NCBI GenBank assembly: GCA_029212885.1
Contig: JARGPC010000001.1
Span: 248,001 to 312,000, forward strand
Direction of reading: 5' to 3'
Length of the DNA stretch: 64,000 nucleotides
From: Coxiellaceae bacterium
GTDB lineage: Bacteria; Pseudomonadota; Gammaproteobacteria; Coxiellales; Coxiellaceae
Notes under the pieces: model-generated
Seen by the model: only the letters and a program-made list of their open reading frames with translations
Database searches by the model: none
Told to the model about the DNA's origin: nothing
Shown: positions 8,511 to 18,221 of the stretch, piece by piece
Numbering within the stretch: the stretch's first letter is position 1
How the letters are laid out: every line of letters starts with the position of its first letter
Position numbers and translations under genes: made by a program

Positions 8511-11474
8511 GTGAGAGATGTATTTGAACTAAGGCCTTTTGCAAAAGCAATAGGACTGATTGAAAAAAACCTAACCGAAAATGCTACACCAGCCACTGAT
8601 AGCATTGCCTTACCCGGCGCTGGCGAAAGCCGGACATACGCAAGTCAAGCCGACAGTAGCATTCCCACCCCCAGCGAAACGACGCCTGTTGCAATAAACG
8701 CCGCCGCTAGAAAAATACAACGCGGCTGGAAGGCAGCAAAGCTAGCCTACAAGTTCACTACAGAGGGTTATGACTGCTACACAGGCAAATTTCCCGACAG
8801 CTTACATGCCGCAATGTTTGGCAAAACCATTGCAGGAACTACCACTAAAGACTTCCCGCCATACCACCCCGAAAGCGAGGGGGGGCCAAGCTACCATCGA
8901 GAAAATATTCTGTGGCACATAACACAACAGTCGCCGCTTCTCACCAAGCTATTGCAAAGCAAGGGCATCACACCTACCGATGACATAGCTTATATTCCAA
9001 TTCGTAAGTCAGCACATATTCCACCCGCAGAGATTTTAGCCCAAAGTGGACTAACCGAGGTTAGCACCACCGCATATGAAGACGAACGCATCATTGTTAT
9101 TAGCTGTCCACACGAATACTATCAACACGGCACTGCTGCTACGCATGCAATATTCAGGCTAGGCATGCAAGCCTCGCAGTGGGACATAGCAACCAGTGCT
9201 TTTTTACCTGCCTCAACAGATGAAAGTACTCGTTATCACTACGTTCCCCTCGAAGCGTTTAAACAGAGCACTATCGTTACACGGCTGAAGCGACTATCAC
9301 TTGATATAAGTCTACCAACTCACCCGCTACTACTGGCCTTGCACAACCTTATTATACATTTACCAGAGTCATTCGATCTCCAACAAGCATCGCTAGGGCG
9401 ACTGGAAGCCATGCTGCCGTCATTATTACAAGCAAAACACATGAACTATAAATCGATATCCAACGCCATTTATTTAGTTTTGCACGAGGTCGCTTTACAC
9501 GCCGCTGATAACCTCGCATTAAAAGAGCCTTCTCCATCTTTTATTGAAATGATAATGCAAAGCATCTGCGTGGCAAAACAACAATTAGGTTATAGTCACG
9601 AAGAATTTGCAGCACATAAAAACCTTATGTGCACCGCCACCATGACAAATAGCGGCGCCACTGCTTTTGCTATTGGCCTTAACCTTGCAAAAAAAATGCA
9701 GGGCGCGCTCAACAATCCGCCCACCTCACGAGCCGCATCAGCGATGTATTATGAATTTGGGCCTTACTATACAAATAATCCATTCGAACCATACCAGCAT
9801 GGCACTGATATCTACATGGTTAATCTCGCCCCACTAATCACTCGCGATGGCGTACTCACCATGCCACCGCTCAATGAAGCATTATCTACTATTTTTTCAG
9901 CGCACGGTTACCCCAAAACCAATCCGATTACCATTGTCGTAGATGCCACCGCGACCCAAGATAAAGCGATGGGGTTATGCCCAGAGTATAGAAAGCTCAT
10001 TGATGATGGTTTATTAAATGTAATAATCACTCGCAGCCATCAAAAGTTTGGCTTATTGCATGCTGATAACGTTCAATCCGGGGAAGTCACTGTATTTTGC
10101 TCCAAAAAATCTTTTGCTGCTAGCACGATACGCGCATTCAACCGTGCAGCAGAGAATGATTACAACAGCTCAGTTGACCAACAAACGACTGCCTATATAC
10201 AAAAAACTTGCCCCGACTCTCTAGACATGGTGGCAGCGCGGCATTATCACAATGGGAGAATACTACAACGTGATATGGCTGCACTTAGACTACAACCGTA
10301 TGGTGCACATGGCAATTCACCCAGTGATAACTTATTTGTTTTTGCTTTCGAAGATTTCAATCCCGATTTATTTAAAGCATCTGGCGCATTACTGCATGCA
10401 AGGGATAGTTACGGATTTTCCAGCACTACGTACTCTTCCATTGAGTCCGGCCGACGAATAACGCCCAGCGCTTCAGACAATATTGATATCACGATCGATA
10501 GCATGAAACTGTATTTTGGCACAGTATATACTCGGCCAGGAGACCCAGTCCAATCATACACCCCACCACTCAAAGCAGTACTATTGCAACTGATAAAAAA
10601 GCCAGGCGACTGGACACCTGCTCAACAAATAGCGGTACTCGCTTTATTACGCAGCCATACGCAACGGTTACTGTCTTACCCCCGTCACTTAAGACAATAT
10701 GATTGCAGCCAAGTATTATTAGTCGCACAAAAATTACAACAGCAGGGCAGCGTAGTACGCGGCCGAACTGAAATGCAATTACTGTTATTGGACACTTATA
10801 AAATAAAGAAAGCGATGCGCATTACTTTAACCAATAAAAATTTAGCAGCATACCTGAAAGCAATAGACACCAGCATCAAAGCTGGTTATGAAACCAACGA
10901 AGCCAACCACCCACCTCAAACAAGAGCTGCTATCAGCTTAGTCTACGAACACAATAAAATATTTTTAACAGAAGAAGTATACGATAAGCTGGCTAATGAT
11001 GAAAACTTTGTTGCTCATACAAATAAACTTTTTGAGCTGTCTGTAGAATTTGTGCCGGGGTTTTTAACCAACCGACAAATGCAACGGGCGATATCATTTT
11101 TGCTATCTGCAGATCTTGATAGTGAAATAAACACAGCAACACTATCAATAGTACTTGATCCTTCAAATCAGAATATACTGGTTGCATTACATCAATATGC
11201 CAGTCAGTCATTATCAGAGGTTGATAAAGCCGCCCTTAAAACATTAACTCACACATTAGTGAATACCATGCTCACCGTATCCAATCCCATTGACCGCAGA
11301 GAAGAAATAAAACAATCAATGACGTCATGGGCAGAGGAAAAAAAAACACGCACACGCATCGGCATGTTTGCTAGCCCATCATCAAAACGAAAAGCTTGCA
11401 TGACCAAAATTGATATGTCACTCTCCACGCTCAGCACTGACGAAACGCATCGGTCCCGAAGGCTATCACCATAA
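8511..11474 (+). CDS. Large orphan protein with IQ-like helix and possible PLP-fold domain
   Basis: 987 residues, no signal peptide, no clear membrane segment; I do not recognise the full-length family. Residues 64-82 (AAARKIQRGWKAAKLAYKF) resemble a eukaryotic IQ calmodulin-binding helix. The middle shows features of fold-type I PLP enzymes: TNSGATAFAIGL (S381-G382, like the phosphate-binding S-G loop), VVDATATQD (D478, like the pyridine-nitrogen aspartate), and RSHQKFGLL (K512, like the Schiff-base lysine). The spacings (97 and 34 residues) are plausible for that fold. The C-terminal 400 residues look helical. The start is GTG at 8511, with no good ribosome site. The gene sits in an insertion between dciA and lpxC, flanked by REP repeats. 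A secreted effector is possible; the enzymatic reading is inference. Confidence 0.6.
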   Translation: MRDVFELRPFAKAIGLIEKNLTENATPATDSIALPGAGESRTYASQADSSIPTPSETTPVAINAAARKIQRGWKAAKLAYKFTTEGYDCYTGKFPDSLHAAMFGKTIAGTTTKDFPPYHPESEGGPSYHRENILWHITQQSPLLTKLLQSKGITPTDDIAYIPIRKSAHIPPAEILAQSGLTEVSTTAYEDERIIVISCPHEYYQHGTAATHAIFRLGMQASQWDIATSAFLPASTDESTRYHYVPLEAFKQSTIVTRLKRLSLDISLPTHPLLLALHNLIIHLPESFDLQQASLGRLEAMLPSLLQAKHMNYKSISNAIYLVLHEVALHAADNLALKEPSPSFIEMIMQSICVAKQQLGYSHEEFAAHKNLMCTATMTNSGATAFAIGLNLAKKMQGALNNPPTSRAASAMYYEFGPYYTNNPFEPYQHGTDIYMVNLAPLITRDGVLTMPPLNEALSTIFSAHGYPKTNPITIVVDATATQDKAMGLCPEYRKLIDDGLLNVIITRSHQKFGLLHADNVQSGEVTVFCSKKSFAASTIRAFNRAAENDYNSSVDQQTTAYIQKTCPDSLDMVAARHYHNGRILQRDMAALRLQPYGAHGNSPSDNLFVFAFEDFNPDLFKASGALLHARDSYGFSSTTYSSIESGRRITPSASDNIDITIDSMKLYFGTVYTRPGDPVQSYTPPLKAVLLQLIKKPGDWTPAQQIAVLALLRSHTQRLLSYPRHLRQYDCSQVLLVAQKLQQQGSVVRGRTEMQLLLLDTYKIKKAMRITLTNKNLAAYLKAIDTSIKAGYETNEANHPPQTRAAISLVYEHNKIFLTEEVYDKLANDENFVAHTNKLFELSVEFVPGFLTNRQMQRAISFLLSADLDSEINTATLSIVLDPSNQNILVALHQYASQSLSEVDKAALKTLTHTLVNTMLTVSNPIDRREEIKQSMTSWAEEKKTRTRIGMFASPSSKRKACMTKIDMSLSTLSTDETHRSRRLSP

Positions 11475-11482
11475 CTATCTCA

Positions 11483-11568
11483 CTGGATCCCGGATCAAGT
11501 CCGGGATGACAAAGCACACTGGATCCCGGCCCCGAACCTGTCATCCCGGCCCCCGAGCCGGGATCCAA
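11483..11568. repeat. REP-like palindrome cluster
   Basis: Directly after the 987-residue gene: GGATCCCGGATCAAGTCCGG-GATGAC, then GGATCCCGGCCCCGAAC, then the full palindrome TGTCATCCCGGCCCCCGAGC-CGGGATCCA. Both orientations of the repeat occur within 90 nt. It could fold at the 3' end of the mRNA. Confidence 0.8.
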
Positions 11569-11625
11569 ATATTAAGAAACGGCAGAGTCTCACCGAAGTG
11601 CGACATATAGGTAAAATGCTACCAT

Positions 11626-12415
11626 TTGTTGCAAAAGGAAAGACCATTGCCAGAAAAGAAATATAAGCAATTATCAAGGCTGCAGCGCGTACTGCTAAGC
11701 ACGATGCTCAGAAAGGGGTACTCAAAATCTAAAATAGCTACCAATCTTGGTGTTCATCGACCAACAATTTACCGAGAAATTAATCGTAATAGCTGGATCA
11801 GCGCTAGCAAAGTTAGCTATTACACTCCACAGCACGCTCAGGGCAAATACATCAGGCGACGCAAGAAAAAGATAAAGCTTTTAGGTAACAAAACACTACG
11901 ACAATACGTTGAAAGTAGGTTACTTAGCGGTTGGTCACCGTGGCAAATCGAGGGCCGTTTAAAGTATGAAAATCAAGGTAGGAGCATTATTTCGCATGAA
12001 ACTATTTATCGTTACATATACAGTGATTACGGCATACGCAATCGCTTTTATAAAAAGTTAAGACGAAAACACTTTAGTCGAGTTAAGCATGGTAGTAGAA
12101 AGAAAAGATATCCCGCTGATATCATGATTAGCAATCGTTCCGATGCGATCAATAACAGAAGTGTTTTTGGTCACTGGGAAGGTGATTTAATGATATTCAA
12201 GCGTGGCATAAGGGGCAACTTAATCACATTAAGGGAAAGAAAATCACGCTTATTGGTAGCCGTAAAAAACAACGATAAGTCTGCTAAGGGAACTGCCATA
12301 AATATAATCAGCACCCTTAAAAATATAAAAGATCAGGTTAAGTCTATAACATTTGATCAGGGCAGTGAATTTATGAAATATCCATGGATAAAAGACTGCC
12401 TTGAAGCAGACATCG
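11626..12415 (+). mobile_element. Truncated IS30-family insertion sequence
   Basis: Holds the N-terminal helix-turn-helix (KGYSKSKIATNLGVHRPTIY) and the first part of the DDE integrase core of an IS30 transposase. The catalytic aspartates in HWEGDLM (residue 187 of the fused frame) and TFDQGSEF (residue 244) are present. Sequence identity to IS30 stops just after CLEADI. The region with the third catalytic residue (usually within ERGTNENTNG) and the right end are missing, so the element cannot transpose by itself. I could not define the left terminal repeat. The break is at about 12412-12420, where SDR sequence begins. Confidence 0.85.
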
Positions 12416-12999
12416 CTACTGAAGAAGGCAGGGCGGTGATTAAAGAGCATGTTGGCGATCGGAAAATCGATGTTTTAGTTAATAATGCAGGACTTATGGA
12501 GCCAGCTGGTTTGCTAAGTGAGCTACCTTTAGATAAGTGGAGATATCAATATGGTGTCAATCTAGAGGCTCCTTTGTTTTTAAGTCAGCTGCTTTTGAAC
12601 AACCTTAGCGGCGGTAGAATATTAAATATTACTATTTATTCATCTTTCCGTGTAACGCCAGGCTTGGCTGCTTATGGCATATCAAAGGCAGCATTAAATA
12701 TGCTTACTGAGTATATGCGGGCAGAGTTCAAAGAGCTTGATGTTTCAGTTGGGCTTCTTCTCCCAGGGATAGTGAACACTGGAATTCAGGATCAATATAA
12801 AAGTAAGTCAATATCTAATAGTAAGCCGCCAACTTCAGCAATCTCACGCTTAGAGCCGACCTCAGTATCAATGTTCATTAAATGGTTAATACTTGATTCA
12901 AATAAGGTAGAGTTCGGAAAAGATATATGGGATATTTATGATAAAAAGCACCAGAAATTCTGGCATAAGGGCGAACCCCTTAAGAACCCATTGCTCTGA
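11626..12999 (+). pseudogene. IS30 transposase / SDR oxidoreductase in-frame chimera
   Basis: A single 457-codon frame joins two unrelated half-genes. Codons 1 to about 262 are IS30 transposase. The remainder is the C-terminal two-thirds of a short-chain dehydrogenase: DVLVNNAG, a strand with ITIYSS, the catalytic YGISK (Y350, K354) and LLLPGIVNTG. The SDR half lacks the TGxxxGIG dinucleotide-binding loop, and the transposase half lacks the last catalytic residue. Neither activity is expected, so I class it as a gene remnant, although the frame is uninterrupted. Possible starts are TTG at 11626 or TTG at 11647; the latter has AAGGAAAG about 6 nt upstream. A complete SDR follows at 13094. Confidence 0.75.
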
Positions 13000-13093
13000 T
13001 TTATTTTATAAAAACATAGCATGTAGAGGTTCACTATAATTTAGTAAGTTATAAAATAAACTTATTAAAAACACTGTAATAAAAAGGGATATT

Positions 13094-13831
13094 ATGTCAA
13101 CTTTAAAAGGTAAGGTTGCTATTGTAACCGGCTCAACTAGCGGGATTGGTGCTGGCATTGCTAGAATGCTATCCAATTTAGGAGTAAATGTTGTTATTAA
13201 TTCTGTAAGCTCTGTCGAAAAAGGCGAGAAAATAGCAAGTGAATTAACTGGTGCGATCTATGTACAAGGTAATATTGGTATCGAGAATGACTGCAAAGCT
13301 ATCGTAACCCGGACGATAGAAAAGTTTGGTCGTATCGATATTTTGGTCAATAACGCTGGTAAGGTCATTGGGGCCTCAAAACAACCGCTAGATATAAGTA
13401 ATCATGATTTCTCAGAAACGCTTAACTTGAATGTCGTAGGTACATGGTGCCTAATTCGTGAGTCATTGCCACATCTAAAAAGTACAGGAGATGGAAACAT
13501 TATCAACATAACCGCTTGTACTGGAATTGATCCAGCACAGGCTGTAAGCGGGATTCAATACGCTGTTGCCAAAGCAGCAATAAATCAGTTAACCAAATTT
13601 ATAGCAAAGCACTGTGGCCCCGAAGTAAGGGCTAACGCAATTGCCCCAGGACTAGTCATGACAGAAAGAGCAAGTTTGTTTCCTGATATTGTTGAAGAGT
13701 TCTGTAAGAAGATCCCATTGAAACGAGTCGGCTCGCCAGAGGATATTGCAGAATTAGTTGTAGCAACAATTCGATCGAACTATATAAATGGTGAGGTAAT
13801 TATGGCTGACGGTGGTTTCTCTACAATTTAA
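13094..13831 (+). CDS. Short-chain dehydrogenase/reductase (SDR)
   Basis: A 245-residue classical SDR. The cofactor loop TGSTSGIG is at 12-19, then NNAG in ILVNNAGKV, the catalytic YAVAK (Y156, K160) and the C-terminal ADGGFSTI typical of FabG-like members. The catalytic serine 13 residues before the tyrosine appears to be threonine 143, which may still work. The substrate cannot be assigned. The start has AAGGGA about 6 nt upstream. Lower G+C than the dcw genes and position beside a truncated IS30 and a second SDR remnant suggest acquisition as part of a larger SDR-containing segment. It does not share the operon direction of lpxC. Confidence 0.88.
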   Translation: MSTLKGKVAIVTGSTSGIGAGIARMLSNLGVNVVINSVSSVEKGEKIASELTGAIYVQGNIGIENDCKAIVTRTIEKFGRIDILVNNAGKVIGASKQPLDISNHDFSETLNLNVVGTWCLIRESLPHLKSTGDGNIINITACTGIDPAQAVSGIQYAVAKAAINQLTKFIAKHCGPEVRANAIAPGLVMTERASLFPDIVEEFCKKIPLKRVGSPEDIAELVVATIRSNYINGEVIMADGGFSTI

Positions 13832-13973
13832 TTACATAAAGTATATCGGTTTCTATCGGAGTTCGATAAAATTACTGTCGAATTCAAATGCTAAGTTATT
13901 CACAGATTGTTTAAGGCAACGACGATCAACCAATAACGTACCAAGTAGGTTGTCGCACTTCATACGAGATTCT

Positions 13974-14126
13974 TCAAAACAAACTCAGCACAAAATCAGC
14001 TATCAATGAAAACATTGTGTATAAAAACCCACGACGCACTTTTCCCTTTTTGCCTTTGCGATCTTTTTTATCAATAATTACACTTTGATTATTATCACTA
14101 TTCTCTGGTTTTTGCTGCTTTTCCAT
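13974..14126 (-). CDS. Small 50-residue basic/hydrophobic protein (putative)
   Basis: A 50-codon frame from ATG (14126) to TGA with AAGGTG about 6 nt upstream. The N-terminus is polar (EKQQKPENSDNNQS), the middle strongly basic (KKDRKGKKGKVRR) and the C-terminus hydrophobic (GFLYTMFSLIADFVLSLF). This reads like a small protein with a positive patch ahead of a C-terminal membrane helix. No family is recognised. Support is the ribosome site and the organised composition; the flanking bases (13832-13973, 14127-14200) contain nothing else I can name. Confidence 0.35.
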   Translation of the reverse strand: MEKQQKPENSDNNQSVIIDKKDRKGKKGKVRRGFLYTMFSLIADFVLSLF

Positions 14127-14200
14127 TGTCACACCTTATATATGCATATTTGATACGAATTGTATAATGCTTAGGCAAAACTGTCATCCACCCGGGGATA

Positions 14201-14320
14201 TTAAGAGGGTTAGATTTGAGTGTAAAGCATCCTCGTAAAAATGAGGAAGTTTATACGACATAAACGACGATTTTTTATGAGAATACTTTATTCAAGATAC
14301 ACCAAAGATAACGCTCTTAA
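14201..14320. repeat. Hairpin element, copy 1 (TTAAGAG...CTCTTAA)
   Basis: A 120-nt imperfect palindrome bounded by TTAAGAGGGTTAGATTTGAG on the left and CCAAAGATAACGCTCTTAA on the right; the two ends are inverted repeats of about 22 nt. Inside, TAAAGCATCCTCGTAAAAA pairs imperfectly with the stretch ending TTTTTTATGAGAATACTTTA. It has the form of a MITE or a large bacterial hairpin repeat. Confidence 0.75.
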
Positions 14321-14321
14321 C

Positions 14322-14450
14322 TTAAGAGGGTTAGATTTGAGTGCAGGTTGGACGAAAACTATTTCCTAGAAACCGGAATGTATAACTAATTACCTGAGGA
14401 TTTCGAGGAAATAGTTTTCGTTCAAGGTGCGCCAAAAATGACGCTCTTAA
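14322..14450. repeat. Hairpin element, copy 2, reaching into lpxC stop codon
   Basis: A 129-nt second copy of the same design, one base after the first. It starts TTAAGAGGGTTAGATTTGAG and ends CAAAAATGACGCTCTTAA. Its inner stem is longer and nearly perfect: GACGAAAACTATTTCCT pairs with AGGAAATAGTTTTCGTTC. The terminal CTCTTAA supplies the stop codon of lpxC (TAA read on the minus strand at 14447-14449). It probably forms a strong structure at the 3' end of the lpxC transcript. Confidence 0.75.
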
Positions 14451-15367
14451 GCGGCGGCGGCGACGAGAGGTGGCGCAAACTGGATAGGAGTTTCAGCCTC
14501 TTTATCTTCGAAAGTAATCAACTCATAAGCTGATTCATCGGCAAGCACCTGATGTAGCAACTTGCTATTCAATGCATGGCCAGATTTATGACCAGTAAAT
14601 GCACCGATTACGCTATAGCCGAGCAAATACAAATCACCAATCACATCAAGAATCTTATGCTTAACAAATTCATCGTTATAGCGTAGACCATCCTGATTAA
14701 GGATCTTGAATTCATCTAAAGCAATCGCATTATCGAGGCTCGCGCCTAGCGCTAAATTGTTATTTCTTAGGTATTCAAAGTCTGATAGGAAACCAAACGT
14801 ACGCGCACGTGATACTTCACGCACATACGAGGCTGACGAAAAGTCCAGTTCAGCGAATTGATTGGCTTGATCGAACACCGGATGATCGAAATCAATTTTA
14901 AAACCAACTTTAAAGCCCTCATAGGGTGCTAATTGCGCTGATTTGTCACCATCTTCAACACAAACTGGCTTTTTAATGCGCAAAAATTTCTTCGGAGCCG
15001 ATTGTTCTTCGATCCCAGCTGATTGCAATAAGAATACAAATGGCCCTGAGCTGCCATCCATAATAGGAATTTCTGGCGCGTTGATTTCTACAATCGCATT
15101 ATCGATACCAACACCTGCCATAGCAGACAATAAGTGCTCAACCGTACCTATGCGCTCACCATCTTTGGTTAAACAAGTACATAGACTGGTATCACCAATG
15201 TATTCAGCACGTGCAGGAATCTCAACAACCGGATCCAAGTCTACACGACGAAAAACAATCCCGGTATTCGGTGACGCTGGCAGCAATGTCATGTGCACCA
15301 TCTCACCGGTATGTACGCCTACTCCGGTGGCCCGGATTTCATTAGCAAGCGTTCTTTGTAAAATCAT
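14447..15367 (-). CDS. lpxC: UDP-3-O-acyl-N-acetylglucosamine deacetylase LpxC
   Basis: Zinc amidase for the committed step of lipid A synthesis, so the organism makes an LPS-type outer membrane. Zinc and catalytic motifs are present: [23 protein letters not shown] and GHKSGHALN. The start at 15367 ([21 protein letters not shown]) aligns with the family N-terminus; an in-frame ATG at 15382 would add five residues. Neither has a clear ribosome site. The length from 15367 is 306 residues (E. coli 305). The C-terminus ends in four alanines, and its stop codon lies inside a hairpin element, so the last residues may have been altered by that insertion. It follows ftsZ, as is standard. Confidence 0.96.
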   Translation of the reverse strand: MILQRTLANEIRATGVGVHTGEMVHMTLLPASPNTGIVFRRVDLDPVVEIPARAEYIGDTSLCTCLTKDGERIGTVEHLLSAMAGVGIDNAIVEINAPEIPIMDGSSGPFVFLLQSAGIEEQSAPKKFLRIKKPVCVEDGDKSAQLAPYEGFKVGFKIDFDHPVFDQANQFAELDFSSASYVREVSRARTFGFLSDFEYLRNNNLALGASLDNAIALDEFKILNQDGLRYNDEFVKHKILDVIGDLYLLGYSVIGAFTGHKSGHALNSKLLHQVLADESAYELITFEDKEAETPIQFAPPLVAAAA

Positions 15368-15487
15368 AAGCGTAATCGCCATTCATTAGTAAAATTTGCG
15401 AATTGTAGCACCGGCAGCAAACATTATCCAGCCTTTGTTAACAGCCAAAACAAGTTGTCGTACTACAGCCCATCCATAGGCCTAAAC

Positions 15488-16654
15488 CTACTCTTCTCCT
15501 TCTTGTCGACGCAAGAACGCAGGAATATCTAAATATTCAATGTCCTTACTGTCTTCAACCTCAGCAGTTCTACGCGGGGGGTTTTGATTGCGTTGATAGG
15601 TTGGTCTATCAAGCTGTTGATAATTAAGCGTACCATCGCTTTTTACATGTTTCGCAGCACGCTCTTGCACGGCTGCCGTTTCGGCACTAACAGTACCTGG
15701 GCGACCCAAGCCTGTCACTACCACAGTAACGCGTAATTCATCTGTCATTTCTGGGTCAATTACGGTACCAACCACAACGGTTGCATTTTCAGAAGTGAAC
15801 GACTTAATCGCATCACCGACCGCTTCAAACTCACCAATCGACATATCCATACCGGCAGTCAAGTTAACCAACACACCACGTGCGCCAGTAAAGTCGACAT
15901 CCTCCAACAACGGACTACTGATCGCAGCTTCAGCCGCTTCGCGTGCACGGTTTTCACCGCTGCTCACGCCAGTACCCATCATCGCCATACCCATTTCTGA
16001 CATCACCGTACGCACATCGGCGAAATCGACGTTGATTAAACCTGGACGTGTAATCAGATCGGCAATGCCTTGCACCGCACCCAATAACACATTATTCGCT
16101 GCTTTAAATGCGTTTAATAAGGTAATGTTTTTACCTAACACGCTTAGCAATTTATTATTTGGGATGGTAATCAATGAATCAACATGCTCAGTCAACGCTT
16201 TAATGCCTTTGTCTGCCACTTCCATTCTTTTGCGGCCTTCGAAAACAAATGGCTTAGTGACAACAGCTACCGTTAAGATACCAAGCTCTTTAGCAATCTC
16301 AGCAACAATCGGTGCAGCACCGGTACCGGTTCCGCCACCCATGCCAGCAGTAATGAAGATCATATCAGAACCATTAATCACTTCTTTAATGCGTTCGCGA
16401 TTTTCTTCAGCAGATTGACGACCCACTTCTGGGTTTGCGCCAGCACCTAAGCCTTTAGTTACTTCACTGCCTAACTGAATAACCGTTTCTGCACTAGAGC
16501 GCTCTAACGCTTGAGCATCAGTATTACAGGCAACAAACTTAACGCCTTCTACGTTTTCCAACATCATGTGTTCGATAGCATTACCACCACCGCCACCGAT
16601 ACCGATGACAATGATCTGTGCTGTATGGCCTGTGTCGTCACCTAACTCAAACAT
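15488..16654 (-). CDS. ftsZ: Cell division GTPase FtsZ
   Basis: Tubulin homologue that forms the Z-ring. It is 388 residues long with the tubulin signature GGGTGTG at 106-112, NTDAQAL near the N-terminus and the T7-loop region intact. The C-terminal peptide DIEYLDIPAFLRRQ, which binds FtsA and ZipA, is complete. The start has GGAGG about 10 nt upstream, a strong site. The stop of ftsA is 18 nt upstream, so the two are almost certainly co-transcribed. Confidence 0.98.
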   Translation of the reverse strand: MFELGDDTGHTAQIIVIGIGGGGGNAIEHMMLENVEGVKFVACNTDAQALERSSAETVIQLGSEVTKGLGAGANPEVGRQSAEENRERIKEVINGSDMIFITAGMGGGTGTGAAPIVAEIAKELGILTVAVVTKPFVFEGRKRMEVADKGIKALTEHVDSLITIPNNKLLSVLGKNITLLNAFKAANNVLLGAVQGIADLITRPGLINVDFADVRTVMSEMGMAMMGTGVSSGENRAREAAEAAISSPLLEDVDFTGARGVLVNLTAGMDMSIGEFEAVGDAIKSFTSENATVVVGTVIDPEMTDELRVTVVVTGLGRPGTVSAETAAVQERAAKHVKSDGTLNYQQLDRPTYQRNQNPPRRTAEVEDSKDIEYLDIPAFLRRQEGEE

Positions 16655-16672
16655 GTGATCATTCCTCCAATT

Positions 16673-17905
16673 TTAAAAATTTCCTTGAAACCAACCCTTC
16701 ATCCGCGACCACAAACCTTTGACCCCTTGATCAGGATCATACTGTTGCCCAGATGATGTATGCTGCATTCCATGCAATAACAAACCCACGCCGGTTGCGT
16801 AACTTGGGTTCTCTCTCACATCCACTAAACCGCTGATATTTTGCGGCACGCCTAATCTTACTGGCATTTTAAATACCGACTCGGCCAATTCAATAGCATC
16901 TTCCACATTGGAAGCACCACCGGTTAACACTACACCAGCTGTAATAAAATCTTCGAAACCACTGCGACGGACTTCGTTTTCAATCAATGCAAACAATTCT
17001 TCATAACGCGCAGCAATCACCTGGCATAACGCCTTACGATGAATAGTCTTCGGTGGTCGCTTAGACACACTCGGCACTTGTATGGTTTCACCCGAATCCA
17101 CATTGCCTGGCATTACAGAACCGTGCTTAATCTTAATTCTTTCTGCGTACTTACTTGGCGTACGCAATGCTACTGCAACATCATTGGTTACGTGATCACC
17201 CGCAATCGGAATCACCGCCGTATGACGTATCGAACCTTCGGTAAAGATCGCAATGTCCGTGGTACCACCACCGATATCGATCATGCAAACACCAAGCTCT
17301 TTTTCATCTTCATTTAATACGGAGTGGCTAGAGGCTAATTGCTCTAACACCACATCGCCGACTTGCAAACCGCAACGACGCACGCACTTGGAAATATTTT
17401 GTGCAGCACTCACCGCGCCAGTCACAATATGCACCTTGGCTTCTAAGCGTACGCCGGACATACCAACAGGCTCACGCACACCTTCTTGCGCATCAATAAT
17501 AAATTCTTGCGGCAATATATGGAGTATTTTTTGGTCAGCTGGAATGGCAACAGCTTTTGCTGCATCAATCACCCGCTCAACATCAGTTTGATTCACTTCA
17601 CGATCACGAATCGCGACAATGCCGTGTGAATTAAGGCTTTTAACATGACTACCCGCAATGCCGGTATACGCCATATTAATATCACAGCCGGCCATTAGCT
17701 CGGCTTCTTCAATGGCGCGTTGAATGGATTTCACGGTTGATTCAATATTAACCACAACACCGCGTTTAAGTCCATGGGACGGATGAGTACCAAAGCCGAT
17801 CACTTCAACCTGCTTGTCTTCCGTTACTTCCCCAACCAGTGCCGCTATTTTACTTGTTCCAATATCCAATGCGACAATCAGATTCTTGTCTGGTTTCTTT
17901 GACAT
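16673..17905 (-). CDS. ftsA: Cell division protein FtsA
   Basis: Actin-like protein that tethers FtsZ to the membrane and recruits later divisome proteins. The ATPase signature NLIVALDIGTSKIAALVGE is at the N-terminus, IDIGGGTTDIAIF in the middle, VVLTGGASNVEDA further on, and an amphipathic C-terminal helix (LWSRMKGWFQGNF) acts as the membrane anchor. The ATG at 17905 gives 410 residues; the frame is open to a GTG at 17944, but the extension is not homologous. GGGAG lies about 13 nt before the ATG. Upstream, where ftsQ would normally sit, the plus-strand RCC1 block begins, so ftsA must have its own promoter in 17906-18221. Confidence 0.96.
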   Translation of the reverse strand: MSKKPDKNLIVALDIGTSKIAALVGEVTEDKQVEVIGFGTHPSHGLKRGVVVNIESTVKSIQRAIEEAELMAGCDINMAYTGIAGSHVKSLNSHGIVAIRDREVNQTDVERVIDAAKAVAIPADQKILHILPQEFIIDAQEGVREPVGMSGVRLEAKVHIVTGAVSAAQNISKCVRRCGLQVGDVVLEQLASSHSVLNEDEKELGVCMIDIGGGTTDIAIFTEGSIRHTAVIPIAGDHVTNDVAVALRTPSKYAERIKIKHGSVMPGNVDSGETIQVPSVSKRPPKTIHRKALCQVIAARYEELFALIENEVRRSGFEDFITAGVVLTGGASNVEDAIELAESVFKMPVRLGVPQNISGLVDVRENPSYATGVGLLLHGMQHTSSGQQYDPDQGVKGLWSRMKGWFQGNF

Positions 17906-18221
17906 AGCTGTCAAAATCTCCCTGCTAGCACGACGCTGCAACACCCCCCAGGTGCTGCAAGCCCTTAGTATAGACGAAACAAATTAAGATCACTATAAAA
18001 ATTTTTAAAAAAATAAAAGCAAAAGAACAAGCAGACTCTCGTTACTAGAATTTACTTTAAGTTTACTTCAAGCAAAGAACACAAATTACACACAACCCCG
18101 GTGATTGATGTATGAAATTGAGTGCGCATACTTCAAGCCAATGACCAAACAACGAGCAACATTTCTGCTTTTTAATTGCTCAACAAACAATTTTACATTA
18201 ACAAAAAGAGAGACAACACGG

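Noticed and set aside
13812-14009. 65-codon frame after the SDR gene
   Set aside because: Starts inside the SDR coding region, has no ribosome site and no recognisable feature.
15795-16418. 207-codon open frame antisense to ftsZ
   Set aside because: Lies wholly opposite a conserved essential gene; composition is that of a reversed coding strand, with no ribosome site or homology.
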